DNA of 19,023 nt from Gracilaria caudata (lineage: Eukaryota > Rhodophyta > Florideophyceae > Gracilariales > Gracilariaceae), in contig JASCIV010000328.1 of assembly GCA_030374735.1 (NCBI GenBank), positions 1 through 19,023 of the forward strand, given 5' to 3'. The stretch's first letter is position 1; every line of letters begins with the position of its first letter. The notes under the pieces were generated by a model, which was not told the origin of the DNA, searched no databases, and saw only the letters and a program-made list of their open reading frames with translations. Below are positions 8,139 to 16,301 of this stretch, one piece after another. The position numbers were made by a program, and so were the translations under genes.

Positions 8139-9905
8139 TTATGGTTTGTACTTTGCGTCTACTACCCGATGAGCGCAACCGAACAGTTTTACGTGTTCCT
8201 TGAACAGCCTTTCACCTTCCTCATAAATTAGAAGGTCAACTCTTTCCTTCCGATCGAATATAACCTTCTCTTCCGCTGAGAACTGACTCCAGATTCGCTT
8301 AGCATTCAATGAGTACGACCCACTGTTCAGCTTTTTCGCGCCATCATCAATGAGCTCCAGACCAGTGTTATCAACACCGTTCACCTTATTGAATAACTCA
8401 ACCACCTTCTTTAACATACATTTTGCGGCTCCGGATTCCACCTGCAGCCCGACGAAGATGTAATCCCTCACCAACTTCAATGCCTCCTCAGCAGCATCGT
8501 ACTTCTTGTCTTGTTCGACGTCGTAATACTTGAAGGAGTCATTCCCGACAAAACCTCTGATTCCATCCGACAGTAATCTACCGGCCATATAGTTCGGCCC
8601 AAGATCGCGTCCGAGGTCCGCTTTTATCACAAGCTTGTCATACAACAAGAAATCACGAATCTCTTCGTAAGTGACGTCTTCTTCTTTTCTTCCAACCTCC
8701 CTCACGAAGAAATGGAAATAGAATGATACTTTTCTGTCGAAGGGATGCCGCATGATAGTAAACGAACGCACATCGCGCTGATTAAGCAAAGTACCAATTC
8801 CGTTTCCCCAAAACTGATGTCCAAAGGTAAAATCAAACTTGTTCCTTTCATCCTCCTTCATTTCTCGAATCGGAACCCAGTCACAACGCCATGCTAAAAA
8901 TGATGGTTTCGACGGGTCTTTCTGAACTCCCTCCCGCGAATAGCAGGCATCTCTTACATGAACCTTTTCCCCATTGCCCTTGATTTTCTCGAAGTAGAAC
9001 TTGTGTAAGGAAGTTTTGAAGCTCACGCCACCGGTCTTGTGGAAATGCATGAAGTTAATTGCTGTGGCAGGAGTGAAGTTAAGGACTTCCGCAAGCGTTT
9101 TCTGAGTTCTCATGGGCCCTGGTTTCTCCTTCGGTTTTGTCTCCACTACGACAGACTGCTCTTCTTCTTTACCGTTCGCATCGGATCCGTTACTAGTCTT
9201 CCCAATTTCCTGATGTGGGCCTAACTCATCCTCAGATTTCTGTCTAAATGCTTCTTGTTCAATATCGCTTCGTGCTTCGTTTTGAGAATCATATGAATCA
9301 TTTCCTTGCCCTTTCATACCAACGTCAGTGTTCTTATTCTCCGATATTCCCTGACTTTCCTCGCCACTGGTATCTACTTCGATGCGTTCGCTGGTTCGTT
9401 CATTGGATTCATCTTTTGAGTTCTCGCTTGGAGAGGAAGAACTCGATTTGACTTCTGCCTGGTCGGCATCCTTCGGTGCCATTGCGGTATCATTCGTATC
9501 AAAGTTGTTCTTTCCTTCCGTGCTGATGTTCTTGTTGGAGGTTCCTACGCTCTGATAGTGGGAGAATATTGTGTCCGAGAAATTGAAGACATGTTGTTTT
9601 GTTGGCGAGAGTATTTGAGTGGCTGCCAAGTCTAACGATGGTGCAAATCCTGTCTGTTTCGACCACATGAGCATAAAGGCCAATACCATCAGAAACAGAG
9701 TAAGATTCTTGATGGAGAAAAGATGAAGGAGACGAAAACGCCCAACGCCCTTGTGTCGTGGTATGGGACGCAGCCTGAAAAAGGGGGTGGCTCGTCCCCT
9801 AGGCCGTGAAGCAGGCTGAGAAGTGATGTGAGAAGAAACTTGGTAGCGCATGTCGGACTGTCGTAACTGAGTGATGTCGCACAGAGTACGGTGTGAACGA
9901 AGCAA
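8139..9905 (-). CDS. Golgi-type type II membrane sulfotransferase (carbohydrate sulfotransferase-like)
   Basis: Encodes 588 residues. It probably transfers sulfate from PAPS to a polysaccharide in the Golgi lumen. The order is that of a Golgi enzyme: an Arg-rich cytosolic tail (1-65), one membrane anchor (about 67-80, LTLFLMVLAFMLMW), a long stem rich in Ser, Glu, Asp and Asn (about 100-265) with several N-glycosylation sequons, and a catalytic domain (about 280-588). The PAPS 5'-phosphosulfate loop is MHFHKTGGVSF (286-296) and the 3'-phosphate motif is RSFTIMRHPFDRKVSFYFHF (380-399), the arrangement in heparan-sulfate 2-O and galactose sulfotransferases. His287 or His289 and Lys290 are candidate catalytic residues. 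The stem is unusually long. Met19 is an alternative start. If the host is a red alga, sulfated cell-wall galactans are a natural substrate; that is inference. The superfamily call is secure; the acceptor sugar is not known. Confidence 0.87.
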   Translation of the reverse strand: MLRSHRTLCDITQLRQSDMRYQVSSHITSQPASRPRGRATPFFRLRPIPRHKGVGRFRLLHLFSIKNLTLFLMVLAFMLMWSKQTGFAPSLDLAATQILSPTKQHVFNFSDTIFSHYQSVGTSNKNISTEGKNNFDTNDTAMAPKDADQAEVKSSSSSPSENSKDESNERTSERIEVDTSGEESQGISENKNTDVGMKGQGNDSYDSQNEARSDIEQEAFRQKSEDELGPHQEIGKTSNGSDANGKEEEQSVVVETKPKEKPGPMRTQKTLAEVLNFTPATAINFMHFHKTGGVSFKTSLHKFYFEKIKGNGEKVHVRDACYSREGVQKDPSKPSFLAWRCDWVPIREMKEDERNKFDFTFGHQFWGNGIGTLLNQRDVRSFTIMRHPFDRKVSFYFHFFVREVGRKEEDVTYEEIRDFLLYDKLVIKADLGRDLGPNYMAGRLLSDGIRGFVGNDSFKYYDVEQDKKYDAAEEALKLVRDYIFVGLQVESGAAKCMLKKVVELFNKVNGVDNTGLELIDDGAKKLNSGSYSLNAKRIWSQFSAEEKVIFDRKERVDLLIYEEGERLFKEHVKLFGCAHRVVDAKYKP

Positions 9906-11008
9906 TGAGAAGCAAGTGTAATCGATAGATAAACTGAAATGATGGTGGTGTCAAGACAAATCCCATCTGGGTGAAGACGGGCCAAAACGGTAGGCTTCAA
10001 ATCACTTGGAAAAGAGAACGATGGTAAAGAATGTTGCACATGTGCACCGGCGCCATCAAGGGATTACTGTACGTGAAGTGACCTGGGATTTGTTTGCATG
10101 AAGGACATGGGCCAGTATTGTGTGGCCTGATGCGGACCGACATTTACTTTTGGACTGGTTTAGGTTTCCTGAGATGCACAATAAGCGTTTCCCATTCAAC
10201 AACTTTAAAGCATGAAAGTCACGGAGCATCGAGCCGGATAGATTTCAGTAGCTTTAGACGGCTCACCTTGATTTGCTGTCGAAAAGATCTCGAAGGAGGC
10301 TCAGTTGTTCAGAACATGCATTGCAGTTCTTTGCAGTCATTTGTTCTGTTCTATGCAACATCGGATTGCGAGCCATGCTTTTTTGCGTACCTTTAAGCAA
10401 TCTTCACGTAGAATGAATGCCGGGGAACTTGTCTGCTAATGCCATTTCACGGAGAGCAATTGGTTTGTTGTGAGAATCGATATCGCAGTCCAACCTTTCT
10501 GGAAGTGGCTGCTTTTTTTGGACAACAGTTTTCTATTAGTAAACTGTAGCAAAACTTCGAATGAAGTTCTCTCTGTAGGAATGGATGCTTCGTATCCAAT
10601 GGAGGCCTTGATCAATGGATATCACCAATGCAATGGTTCCATTCATCCATTCATATGACAAGCGGAGCGGTCTTAGATTTTGCTTTCATGGCTGGGCCAT
10701 GGGCTTGAATCGAGATAGCAATAGTCCACTGATCGGGCTATGCGCAAACTTGTTTTGCTTGGGGTTTGTAGCAGCCGGTCCGGTCGAACAATTAATTGTT
10801 TGGCGGAAGCAATCTCATTCTTGTCTGGAAATGAAGGCAATTTGATACCTCTCTTCTTTATTATCAACGTCAGAAGCATAGAGAAAGAAGATGATTGTTC
10901 AGGCAATACTTCATTGCCTTCATATCATTGAAGAGAAAATTCAAGCTACCTGGAACGAGAATTCATTGGAGTGTGAGGAAATGCTCGCCGACAATTCTGT
11001 ACCGCTCT
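9906..11008. other. Intergenic stretch; no convincing gene
   Basis: 1.1 kb upstream of the sulfotransferase start and downstream of the small secreted-protein gene. Reading frames of up to 100 codons lack domain signatures. Two perfect palindromes are present: TGCACATGTGCA at 10035-10046 (about 130 bp upstream of the sulfotransferase start) and AACAATTAATTGTT at 10787-10800. Confidence 0.55.
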
Positions 11009-11410
11009 TTACTCGAAGCACTGGAGGAACTCTGATCCGTCAACTAGTTGATCAGCAATTCCATCGGTATCGTTCTTGCACAGCCTAAGGTATGCGTCAA
11101 TCCCACGAAGGGCATTTAGCACATTCATATTTTCATCTGCGATATATTCGGAGCACGATTCTCGCAGCTCGGTGGGAAAGACGCCCGGAACTTCAGGGCA
11201 GAAGGCCCCCAATGCAATAGCCTTTCCATCACGAGGTCCCTGGCTTTTCAGGACATTAATCCACATGAGGTAACAACGACACCCTTCAAACTCAAGAGCG
11301 CTTTCTCCACTACACGGGCAAGTTGCTTCAGCCTGAAGACAGCTGAAGAAGAACAAAAAGAAGACAATAGCTTTAAATCGAAGAAAAGAACAAGACATAA
11401 CGGTTCTCAA
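11009..11410 (-). CDS. Small secreted cysteine-rich protein, family not recognised
   Basis: Encodes 133 residues. The N-terminus is a textbook signal peptide: basic RFK, a hydrophobic core (AIVFFLFFFSCL, 14-25), and an AEA site suggesting cleavage after Ala29. The mature part of about 104 residues has eight cysteines (31, 33, 44, 46, 71, 86, 111, 131), an even number that suits four disulfides. Two of the pairs are spaced CxC (TCPC, CRC). One N-glycosylation sequon (NDT) is at 113. No membrane anchor follows, so secretion or residence in the endomembrane lumen is likely. I do not recognise the family and propose no function. Met5 is an equally good start. The complete signal-to-stop design and the clear cysteine pattern argue that it is a real gene despite its length. 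Confidence 0.72.
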   Translation of the reverse strand: MRTVMSCSFLRFKAIVFFLFFFSCLQAEATCPCSGESALEFEGCRCYLMWINVLKSQGPRDGKAIALGAFCPEVPGVFPTELRESCSEYIADENMNVLNALRGIDAYLRLCKNDTDGIADQLVDGSEFLQCFE

Positions 11411-12547
11411 AGCGGCTTAACTTCGAATATTGGTTACCAAAAGTTGAGGAAAACGGCTGTCCTTGCAACCTTCGAGGCTTTGAACTCGAAGGGAGTGAGA
11501 ATCTGCGGTAGGGCGTCTTACGCGGAGGCTCATCTACTGTATCGAGGAATCGCGAGGCTTTGTGCCTGGCTATTGCTTGGAGCTCATAAACCCTTGAACT
11601 CCTGAACCACCCCAACGTCATGCTGGCCTGAAAAGGATGATTCTATCAAAGCATTTAGGAGAGGGGTATTGGTTAATGTCATACCCACGATGCGTCGAAA
11701 TCAATCTTTGGAATGGGAAACATAATGTGTATCATATTCATATTATGAAGGTTGTAGTCGGTAATGAGAGCACTGGTGCTCCATTTGAGGAGATCTTTGC
11801 CGAAGTCGGCGGAAGTACCCCATGAAAGAAGTTTGTCTTGCACTGACCAACGAAAGACAACGAATTCTCCAGTTCTAAATTCAGTTTCAGTGTGAGAAAT
11901 GTTATACCTTGTTGGGGACATCAATGATAACAACCGGGGGTTCTTGACGAGCACTCGATGCTTCCAGCTTCCGTGGTGGAAGCAACGTTAATGTTATTAC
12001 TCATCAGAAAGAATTGATAATACGCAAAAGTTCTTCACTTAGCCTAAGTGAACATCAATTCAAAACAAACGAACTACATTGCTGTGCCATCGTCACACGA
12101 AAGAAAGCTACCGAACACACCTCTTTTGTCGTAAATCCACGAGAACGAAAAATTCATCGATACAGAAACGTTTCGGCCACAAATTGACCTTCGGTCGACA
12201 ATCGACTTCTCTTTGGAATACAACACATTTCAATCTTGGTAACTAGATAACGAAGCCAAGGCGAGTGCACCTGTTCATTGCAAATACCAACTTCAAGAAG
12301 ATGTTTATGCAATTCATGAGAAGCACGGCAAGGTAAGCAATGGCTTGAAGAAGGTCAAGGGATGAGACATACTACACGTACTAATAATTCCCAGTGAACC
12401 ACGAAATTCGACTTCAAAGCGGAGGCAGCGACATCAATAGGGCCGCTTCGTGACTCTCTAAGGAACCTTGAAGCCACGAAAAGTAGAATACTCTTTGATT
12501 AAACCTCGTGAAGAATCTGAAAGAGATCCAATGTATCTCTGGAATAC
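11411..12547. other. Intergenic stretch; no convincing gene
   Basis: 1.14 kb between the secreted-protein start and the thioesterase stop. Short frames on both strands show no domain. An 8-bp perfect inverted repeat lies at 11469-11492 (CCTTCGAG, spacer, CTCGAAGG), about 60 bp upstream of the secreted-protein start codon. Confidence 0.55.
11469..11492. repeat. Short inverted repeat upstream of the secreted-protein gene
   Basis: CCTTCGAG, an 8-nt spacer, then CTCGAAGG: 8 bp perfect. It could be a stem in the 5' untranslated leader or a factor-binding palindrome. Confidence 0.55.
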
Positions 12548-13396
12548 TCAAACTGGGGGCAACACTGATGCCAGAAAATCTCGGACGTCCTCCAGTTCCT
12601 GTTCTGATGCAGAATGCACCAGACCGGGATATGATGAGAACGTTAGCTTCCTTCCAAGGTCTTTCATAATTTCATATGACTTCTGACCAAAGCTGTGCGC
12701 GACAACCGGATCTGCTGTTCCATGACCCATGAAAAGTAAAGAATCCCGATTTGCCGCAGTCATCTGCGCCGGGTACTGGGATCTGAGAGGGAGCCATGCG
12801 CTCAACGCAACGAAACCCGCAACCTTGCATTCAAGCTTGAGCGCAGCGGTGAGAGCTATGGCACCGCCCTGACTAAAACCGCCAACGACTATTCGTTCCC
12901 GCGGAATTCCTTGTTCGACTTGAAAGTCGATGATAGCATTGAGCCTTGAGAGAGAGTTCATAATCCCCCTCTCATCGTCCACGGCATTTTCATCGAGACC
13001 GCGTAGATCGAACCAGCTCGGCATCGGGAATCCAGCATTCAGGGTGACGGGATTCGTTGAAGCGGTCGGAAGAATGGTTTTGACATGGTCTAACTGAGGC
13101 AATGGGAAAGCTGGTGCCCATCCGTGGCCAGTGTCTCCTAATCCGTGCATGAATATGAGTGCAGCTGTAGCCTTTCCGCGTGCGGGGACTTCGACACCTT
13201 CGCCTCCACCAAACATGATGAAACGATTTTGCGGGGTTGACGACGGGCGGGATTTGGAGAGCGTGCTTAAGGTTGAAAAGCGCGCAACTGAAATGGCGCC
13301 GGTAACGAATGCAACTGTTCCAGCAAGAACACAAGCACGGTTGGTGAGCTTCGATTGGAGAGGAGGATGAAGTATGGCTTGGATCATGCTTATCAA
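12548..13396 (-). CDS. Acyl-protein thioesterase / carboxylesterase (lysophospholipase-like alpha/beta hydrolase)
   Basis: Encodes 282 residues. Members hydrolyse thioester-linked palmitate from proteins or acyl chains from lysophospholipids. The core is complete: LIFMHGLGDTGHGW with the oxyanion-hole region (80-93), the nucleophile elbow GGFSQGGAIAL with Ser175, GHGTADPVV with Asp229, and PGLVHSAS with His261, all at the usual spacing. FPMPSWFDLRGL (123-134) is also typical. Human APT1 has 230 residues; here about 55 extra N-terminal residues include a hydrophobic segment (about 21-38, ACVLAGTVAFVTGAISVA) flanked by basic residues. This suggests a membrane anchor, signal anchor or organelle-targeting sequence. 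Starting at Met61 instead would give a soluble 222-residue enzyme of normal family length. It is divergent from the lipase gene, with about 900 bp between start codons. The enzyme family is certain; palmitoyl-protein rather than general ester specificity is probable. Confidence 0.93.
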   Translation of the reverse strand: MISMIQAILHPPLQSKLTNRACVLAGTVAFVTGAISVARFSTLSTLSKSRPSSTPQNRFIMFGGGEGVEVPARGKATAALIFMHGLGDTGHGWAPAFPLPQLDHVKTILPTASTNPVTLNAGFPMPSWFDLRGLDENAVDDERGIMNSLSRLNAIIDFQVEQGIPRERIVVGGFSQGGAIALTAALKLECKVAGFVALSAWLPLRSQYPAQMTAANRDSLLFMGHGTADPVVAHSFGQKSYEIMKDLGRKLTFSSYPGLVHSASEQELEDVRDFLASVLPPV

Positions 13397-14291
13397 AAAG
13401 AGTATGTCGGTGTGAGTACCAAAGGTACCGTCGTACCTAACGCTGTGAGCTCAGAGACATTAAAGATACAGTGTCATTAATACCGGGCGATTTCGCAAAT
13501 GGTCTAGCAACACACCAGTGCAATCAACCGTGATCCCCGATTTGCATCAGAGGAGCTTCTATGACTGAGAACGTCTGCAGCTCCCGGATGTTTCGTGCCA
13601 GAGCTCTCTCTCAGAAGAAACCGCCTTGTCAACCCATCGACAGAAGTTTCTTTCTATTAAACAACTATCATGTCCGTTACGACAATCAATGTCAGTGCAG
13701 GAGTAGCTCGCGAAAGGGACGAACCAAGAACCCATTTGCTTACGAAGGTTACGTGAAACTTCGTAGTACGTACTGTATGTCTACTGTACGTGTACACGTA
13801 CATGCAGTAGCTTCATGCTACATTCATTTTTTGTGTAGGTTGTGTACACGTACACGTAAAGTTACAGGCTGCAAGTTGCAGCTCGCACGAATACACACAC
13901 CAGCGCCAGCCAAAGTGGCCCGCCCTCTGGACTGTGACTTTAAGGATGCAACGACGCTTCCCGAGTCATTCGCAGCTTCACAACAACGCTTCCGCAGATT
14001 CCTCGCTCAGCCTGCGTCTATCGACCGCTCCCTTTGCCTGTTATATTGAGTTGCTGGGCGTTGCGTTGAGCTGTGCAACTGGCTTATGATATAAACTTGT
14101 CGAGCGCCATTCGCATTCGCTACAACTGACATGTTCACGGGCCTCGACCGCTTTCTTGCTTCGTTGGTTGGAAAACGTCATGCACAAAGCCTTCAAGTTT
14201 GTCTGCTCTTTTACTCTGGATGACCTCAAGCGTAATACCTGTTGCATAAAGGATATCACTCACTGAAATCGCAAGCCTTTTAGAAGACCCC
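13397..14291. promoter_or_regulatory. Divergent intergenic region rich in GTAC palindromes
   Basis: The region lies between the start codons of the thioesterase (-) and lipase (+) genes and probably carries both promoters. I count ten GTAC tetramers between 13417 and 13853. They include an 18-bp perfect palindrome at 13785-13802, inside a 30-nt interval (13781-13810) that ends in CTACTG/CAGTAG. The 13-mer GTGTACACGTACA occurs twice as a direct repeat (13790-13802 and 13842-13854). The word TACACGTACACGTA at 13845-13858 is identical to 4580-4593 in the other divergent region. A plus-strand open frame at 13561-14049 crosses these repeats and has no recognisable protein content. Confidence 0.5.
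13781..13810. repeat. GTAC-type palindrome (18 bp perfect core)
   Basis: TGTACGTGTACACGTACA at 13785-13802 equals its own reverse complement. Outer arms CTACTG and CAGTAG close a 30-nt quasi-palindrome. It is well placed to be a dimeric factor site between two divergent genes, which is inference. Confidence 0.9.
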
Positions 14292-16301
14292 ATGCATTAC
14301 TGGAGCCGAAAGCTGCGTTCGCTGGACAGCTCGAATCCATCCGATACGCCTTCATCGTCCCAATCACACCCATCGTCGCATGAGCCTGTTCCAAGCAATT
14401 CATTGCATCGCATCCCTTCGCTGCAGGCAGACTATGATTCCTTGGATGCACATGACCCTTTAGTCAAAGTTAAATGGCTCCCATCTCTCCCATTCATGGG
14501 AATCAGCCCCCGAGACCCCAGTGACCCTTGTTACAGAGCTCTTGCGAAGCTAAATATTATGAAGTCGCAGCATGGCATTGAGAATGTCAGCCTGCACGAT
14601 TTCTTTCTCGCTGTTGCGATTTTTACGTCAATGGTGAACCGACATGCTAGAAAAGCTATGAAGCGTTCTCGCTGTACGCCTGCATCCGTTATCACCTCAA
14701 AAGAGAGAAGCAGTGCAGGACCTAGTCAATCATTCCACAACTTGGATGCCCAGCGGCTGCAGTTGCCGGAGAGAGATCCCAGTGGAACTGGCACAAGCCT
14801 GTTTCATGAATTTGATGCTCATCGACTTCATATATCAGGGAGAAGCACAATCCCGGAGTCTTCAAGTCCACGTCGACGCTCTCTGTCACTCCACCACTTT
14901 CATGCGCTGGAAAACGACGGAACTTCTGGAGAACAAAAACGGCGATGGTCTTTACCCGAAATGACTCATCAAGTTCAACCAGATTTTCTTTTCGGAATGT
15001 TTTCTGCAGGAAGCACAGCCATACCTCAGCATCCAGAGTGGCGTCCACATGAACTAAGTTCTTTTGTGCATACGCCTCCGGAGGTTCGACCAGAGCATGT
15101 ACAACTTATGCATCACATGTTGCGTCACGCCGAAAGCATCTACGGCTTGCCTCTTAACGTTCCCTCAGCGCCACGAGTTTCTCTCACAAACCTGACGGAT
15201 CGTCGTATCGTGTGTGCAAGGACTGGAGTTCATCAATCCGATTTGGTGCACACCGTGTTCGAAACTCAGCCTTTCATGCCTGCACACTATGTTGCAGTAG
15301 ATCGACAGATAAAGGCTGTAGTGGTCTGTATAAGAGGTACAGCAAACTTTCTTGATCTTCTCACAGATATGGCGGCCACCACCGATCCCTTGCGAATTCG
15401 ACGAGAAAGATCTCCTACGCAGCGGAACGACATTGTAGAAGGCTTTGGGCATGCCGGTATAGTCAGAAGCGCACGTAATGTATTCAGCAGAATACGTGAT
15501 GTGACTCTACGTTCCCTTCGCGCCAATCAGGGGTTCGAATTGCTTGTCACGGGACATTCTCTTGGAGCAGCCACAGCATCCATTCTTGCACTTATAATGC
15601 GCGATGATCCTTCATTTCCTCGCGCGACAGCAGTGTGCATAGCCCCTCCTCCATGTATGACAGTGGAACTCGCAGAAGAAACAGCTTCAAATACTATCAC
15701 TCTTGTGAATGGGCCGGATATTGTGCCAAGACTCAGTGTTGCGGTTCTAATACCTTTTTTCGCCACCGCACAATATGTATCTTCGTTACACCCTGCCCAA
15801 AAGGCGATGCTCAGCATGGGCCTAAAGACCGCTGTAATCGATTGGAAAAAGCTGTACAAACACAATCGAGAGAGAGTTCCAGAGATGAGGAAGCATCATG
15901 AAGGACGAAGACTGTATATTCCAGGGAAAGTTTTCCAACTCGTTCGAAGAAAAGGTATTAAAACGGCTGACTCGGCAAGAACGCGACTGTTTCGGCGGCA
16001 TAAAGTGAAGGTAGTCCCAGTTTCACGCGTATCATTTAGTCAGATGCCAGAGAGAGAACGCGGGATGTTCCTTTCACATGCTCCGTTTAACTATAAGGTT
16101 AGCCTGTTGCTTGCCTTGAAAGAAATGGGATCTAGTCCTCTGCGGGTAATGACCGCTGGGTCCGTACTGAGCAATATATTTAATTTGCCTGTGGTGTCCA
16201 AGCTTAAGACGGATCTCCACGATCGCCGCAGGGGTGCCGAGTCTTTAGATGGATTGTTACGGAAGTTAACGCAAGATGGATCCGAATCTCCTGTTCCGTG
16301 A
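14292..16301 (+). CDS. Class 3 lipase, sn1-specific diacylglycerol lipase-like
   Basis: Encodes 669 residues. It probably hydrolyses the sn-1 ester of diacylglycerol or another glycerolipid. The alpha/beta hydrolase part spans about 270-610: VVVCIRGTANFLDLLTDM (strand and oxyanion region), VTGHSLGAATASILAL with Ser423, NGPDIVPRLS with Asp476, and a likely catalytic His596 in FLSHAPFNYK. MHHMLRHAESIYGLP (about 276-290) matches the lead-in helix of the DAGL family. The first 270 residues are low-complexity and Ser/His-rich, with a short degenerate repeat (FHxxDAxRL at 148 and 171, weaker near 203). There is one short hydrophobic stretch (FFLAVAIFTSMV, about 105-116) but not the four N-terminal membrane helices of animal DAGL. 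The tail is basic. It is divergent from the thioesterase gene. Family membership is secure; the exact lipid substrate is not. Confidence 0.9.
   Translation: MHYWSRKLRSLDSSNPSDTPSSSQSHPSSHEPVPSNSLHRIPSLQADYDSLDAHDPLVKVKWLPSLPFMGISPRDPSDPCYRALAKLNIMKSQHGIENVSLHDFFLAVAIFTSMVNRHARKAMKRSRCTPASVITSKERSSAGPSQSFHNLDAQRLQLPERDPSGTGTSLFHEFDAHRLHISGRSTIPESSSPRRRSLSLHHFHALENDGTSGEQKRRWSLPEMTHQVQPDFLFGMFSAGSTAIPQHPEWRPHELSSFVHTPPEVRPEHVQLMHHMLRHAESIYGLPLNVPSAPRVSLTNLTDRRIVCARTGVHQSDLVHTVFETQPFMPAHYVAVDRQIKAVVVCIRGTANFLDLLTDMAATTDPLRIRRERSPTQRNDIVEGFGHAGIVRSARNVFSRIRDVTLRSLRANQGFELLVTGHSLGAATASILALIMRDDPSFPRATAVCIAPPPCMTVELAEETASNTITLVNGPDIVPRLSVAVLIPFFATAQYVSSLHPAQKAMLSMGLKTAVIDWKKLYKHNRERVPEMRKHHEGRRLYIPGKVFQLVRRKGIKTADSARTRLFRRHKVKVVPVSRVSFSQMPERERGMFLSHAPFNYKVSLLLALKEMGSSPLRVMTAGSVLSNIFNLPVVSKLKTDLHDRRRGAESLDGLLRKLTQDGSESPVP

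Noticed and set aside
11373..11621. 82-codon minus-strand frame upstream of the secreted-protein gene
   Set aside because: It overlaps the start of a gene with a clear signal peptide, and its translation is Arg/Ser-rich and featureless.
13561..14049. 162-codon plus-strand open frame upstream of the lipase
   Set aside because: It runs through the GTAC palindromes, so part of its translation is repeat DNA. The rest is Cys/Arg/Ser-rich without any domain, and it lies in the expected divergent promoter.
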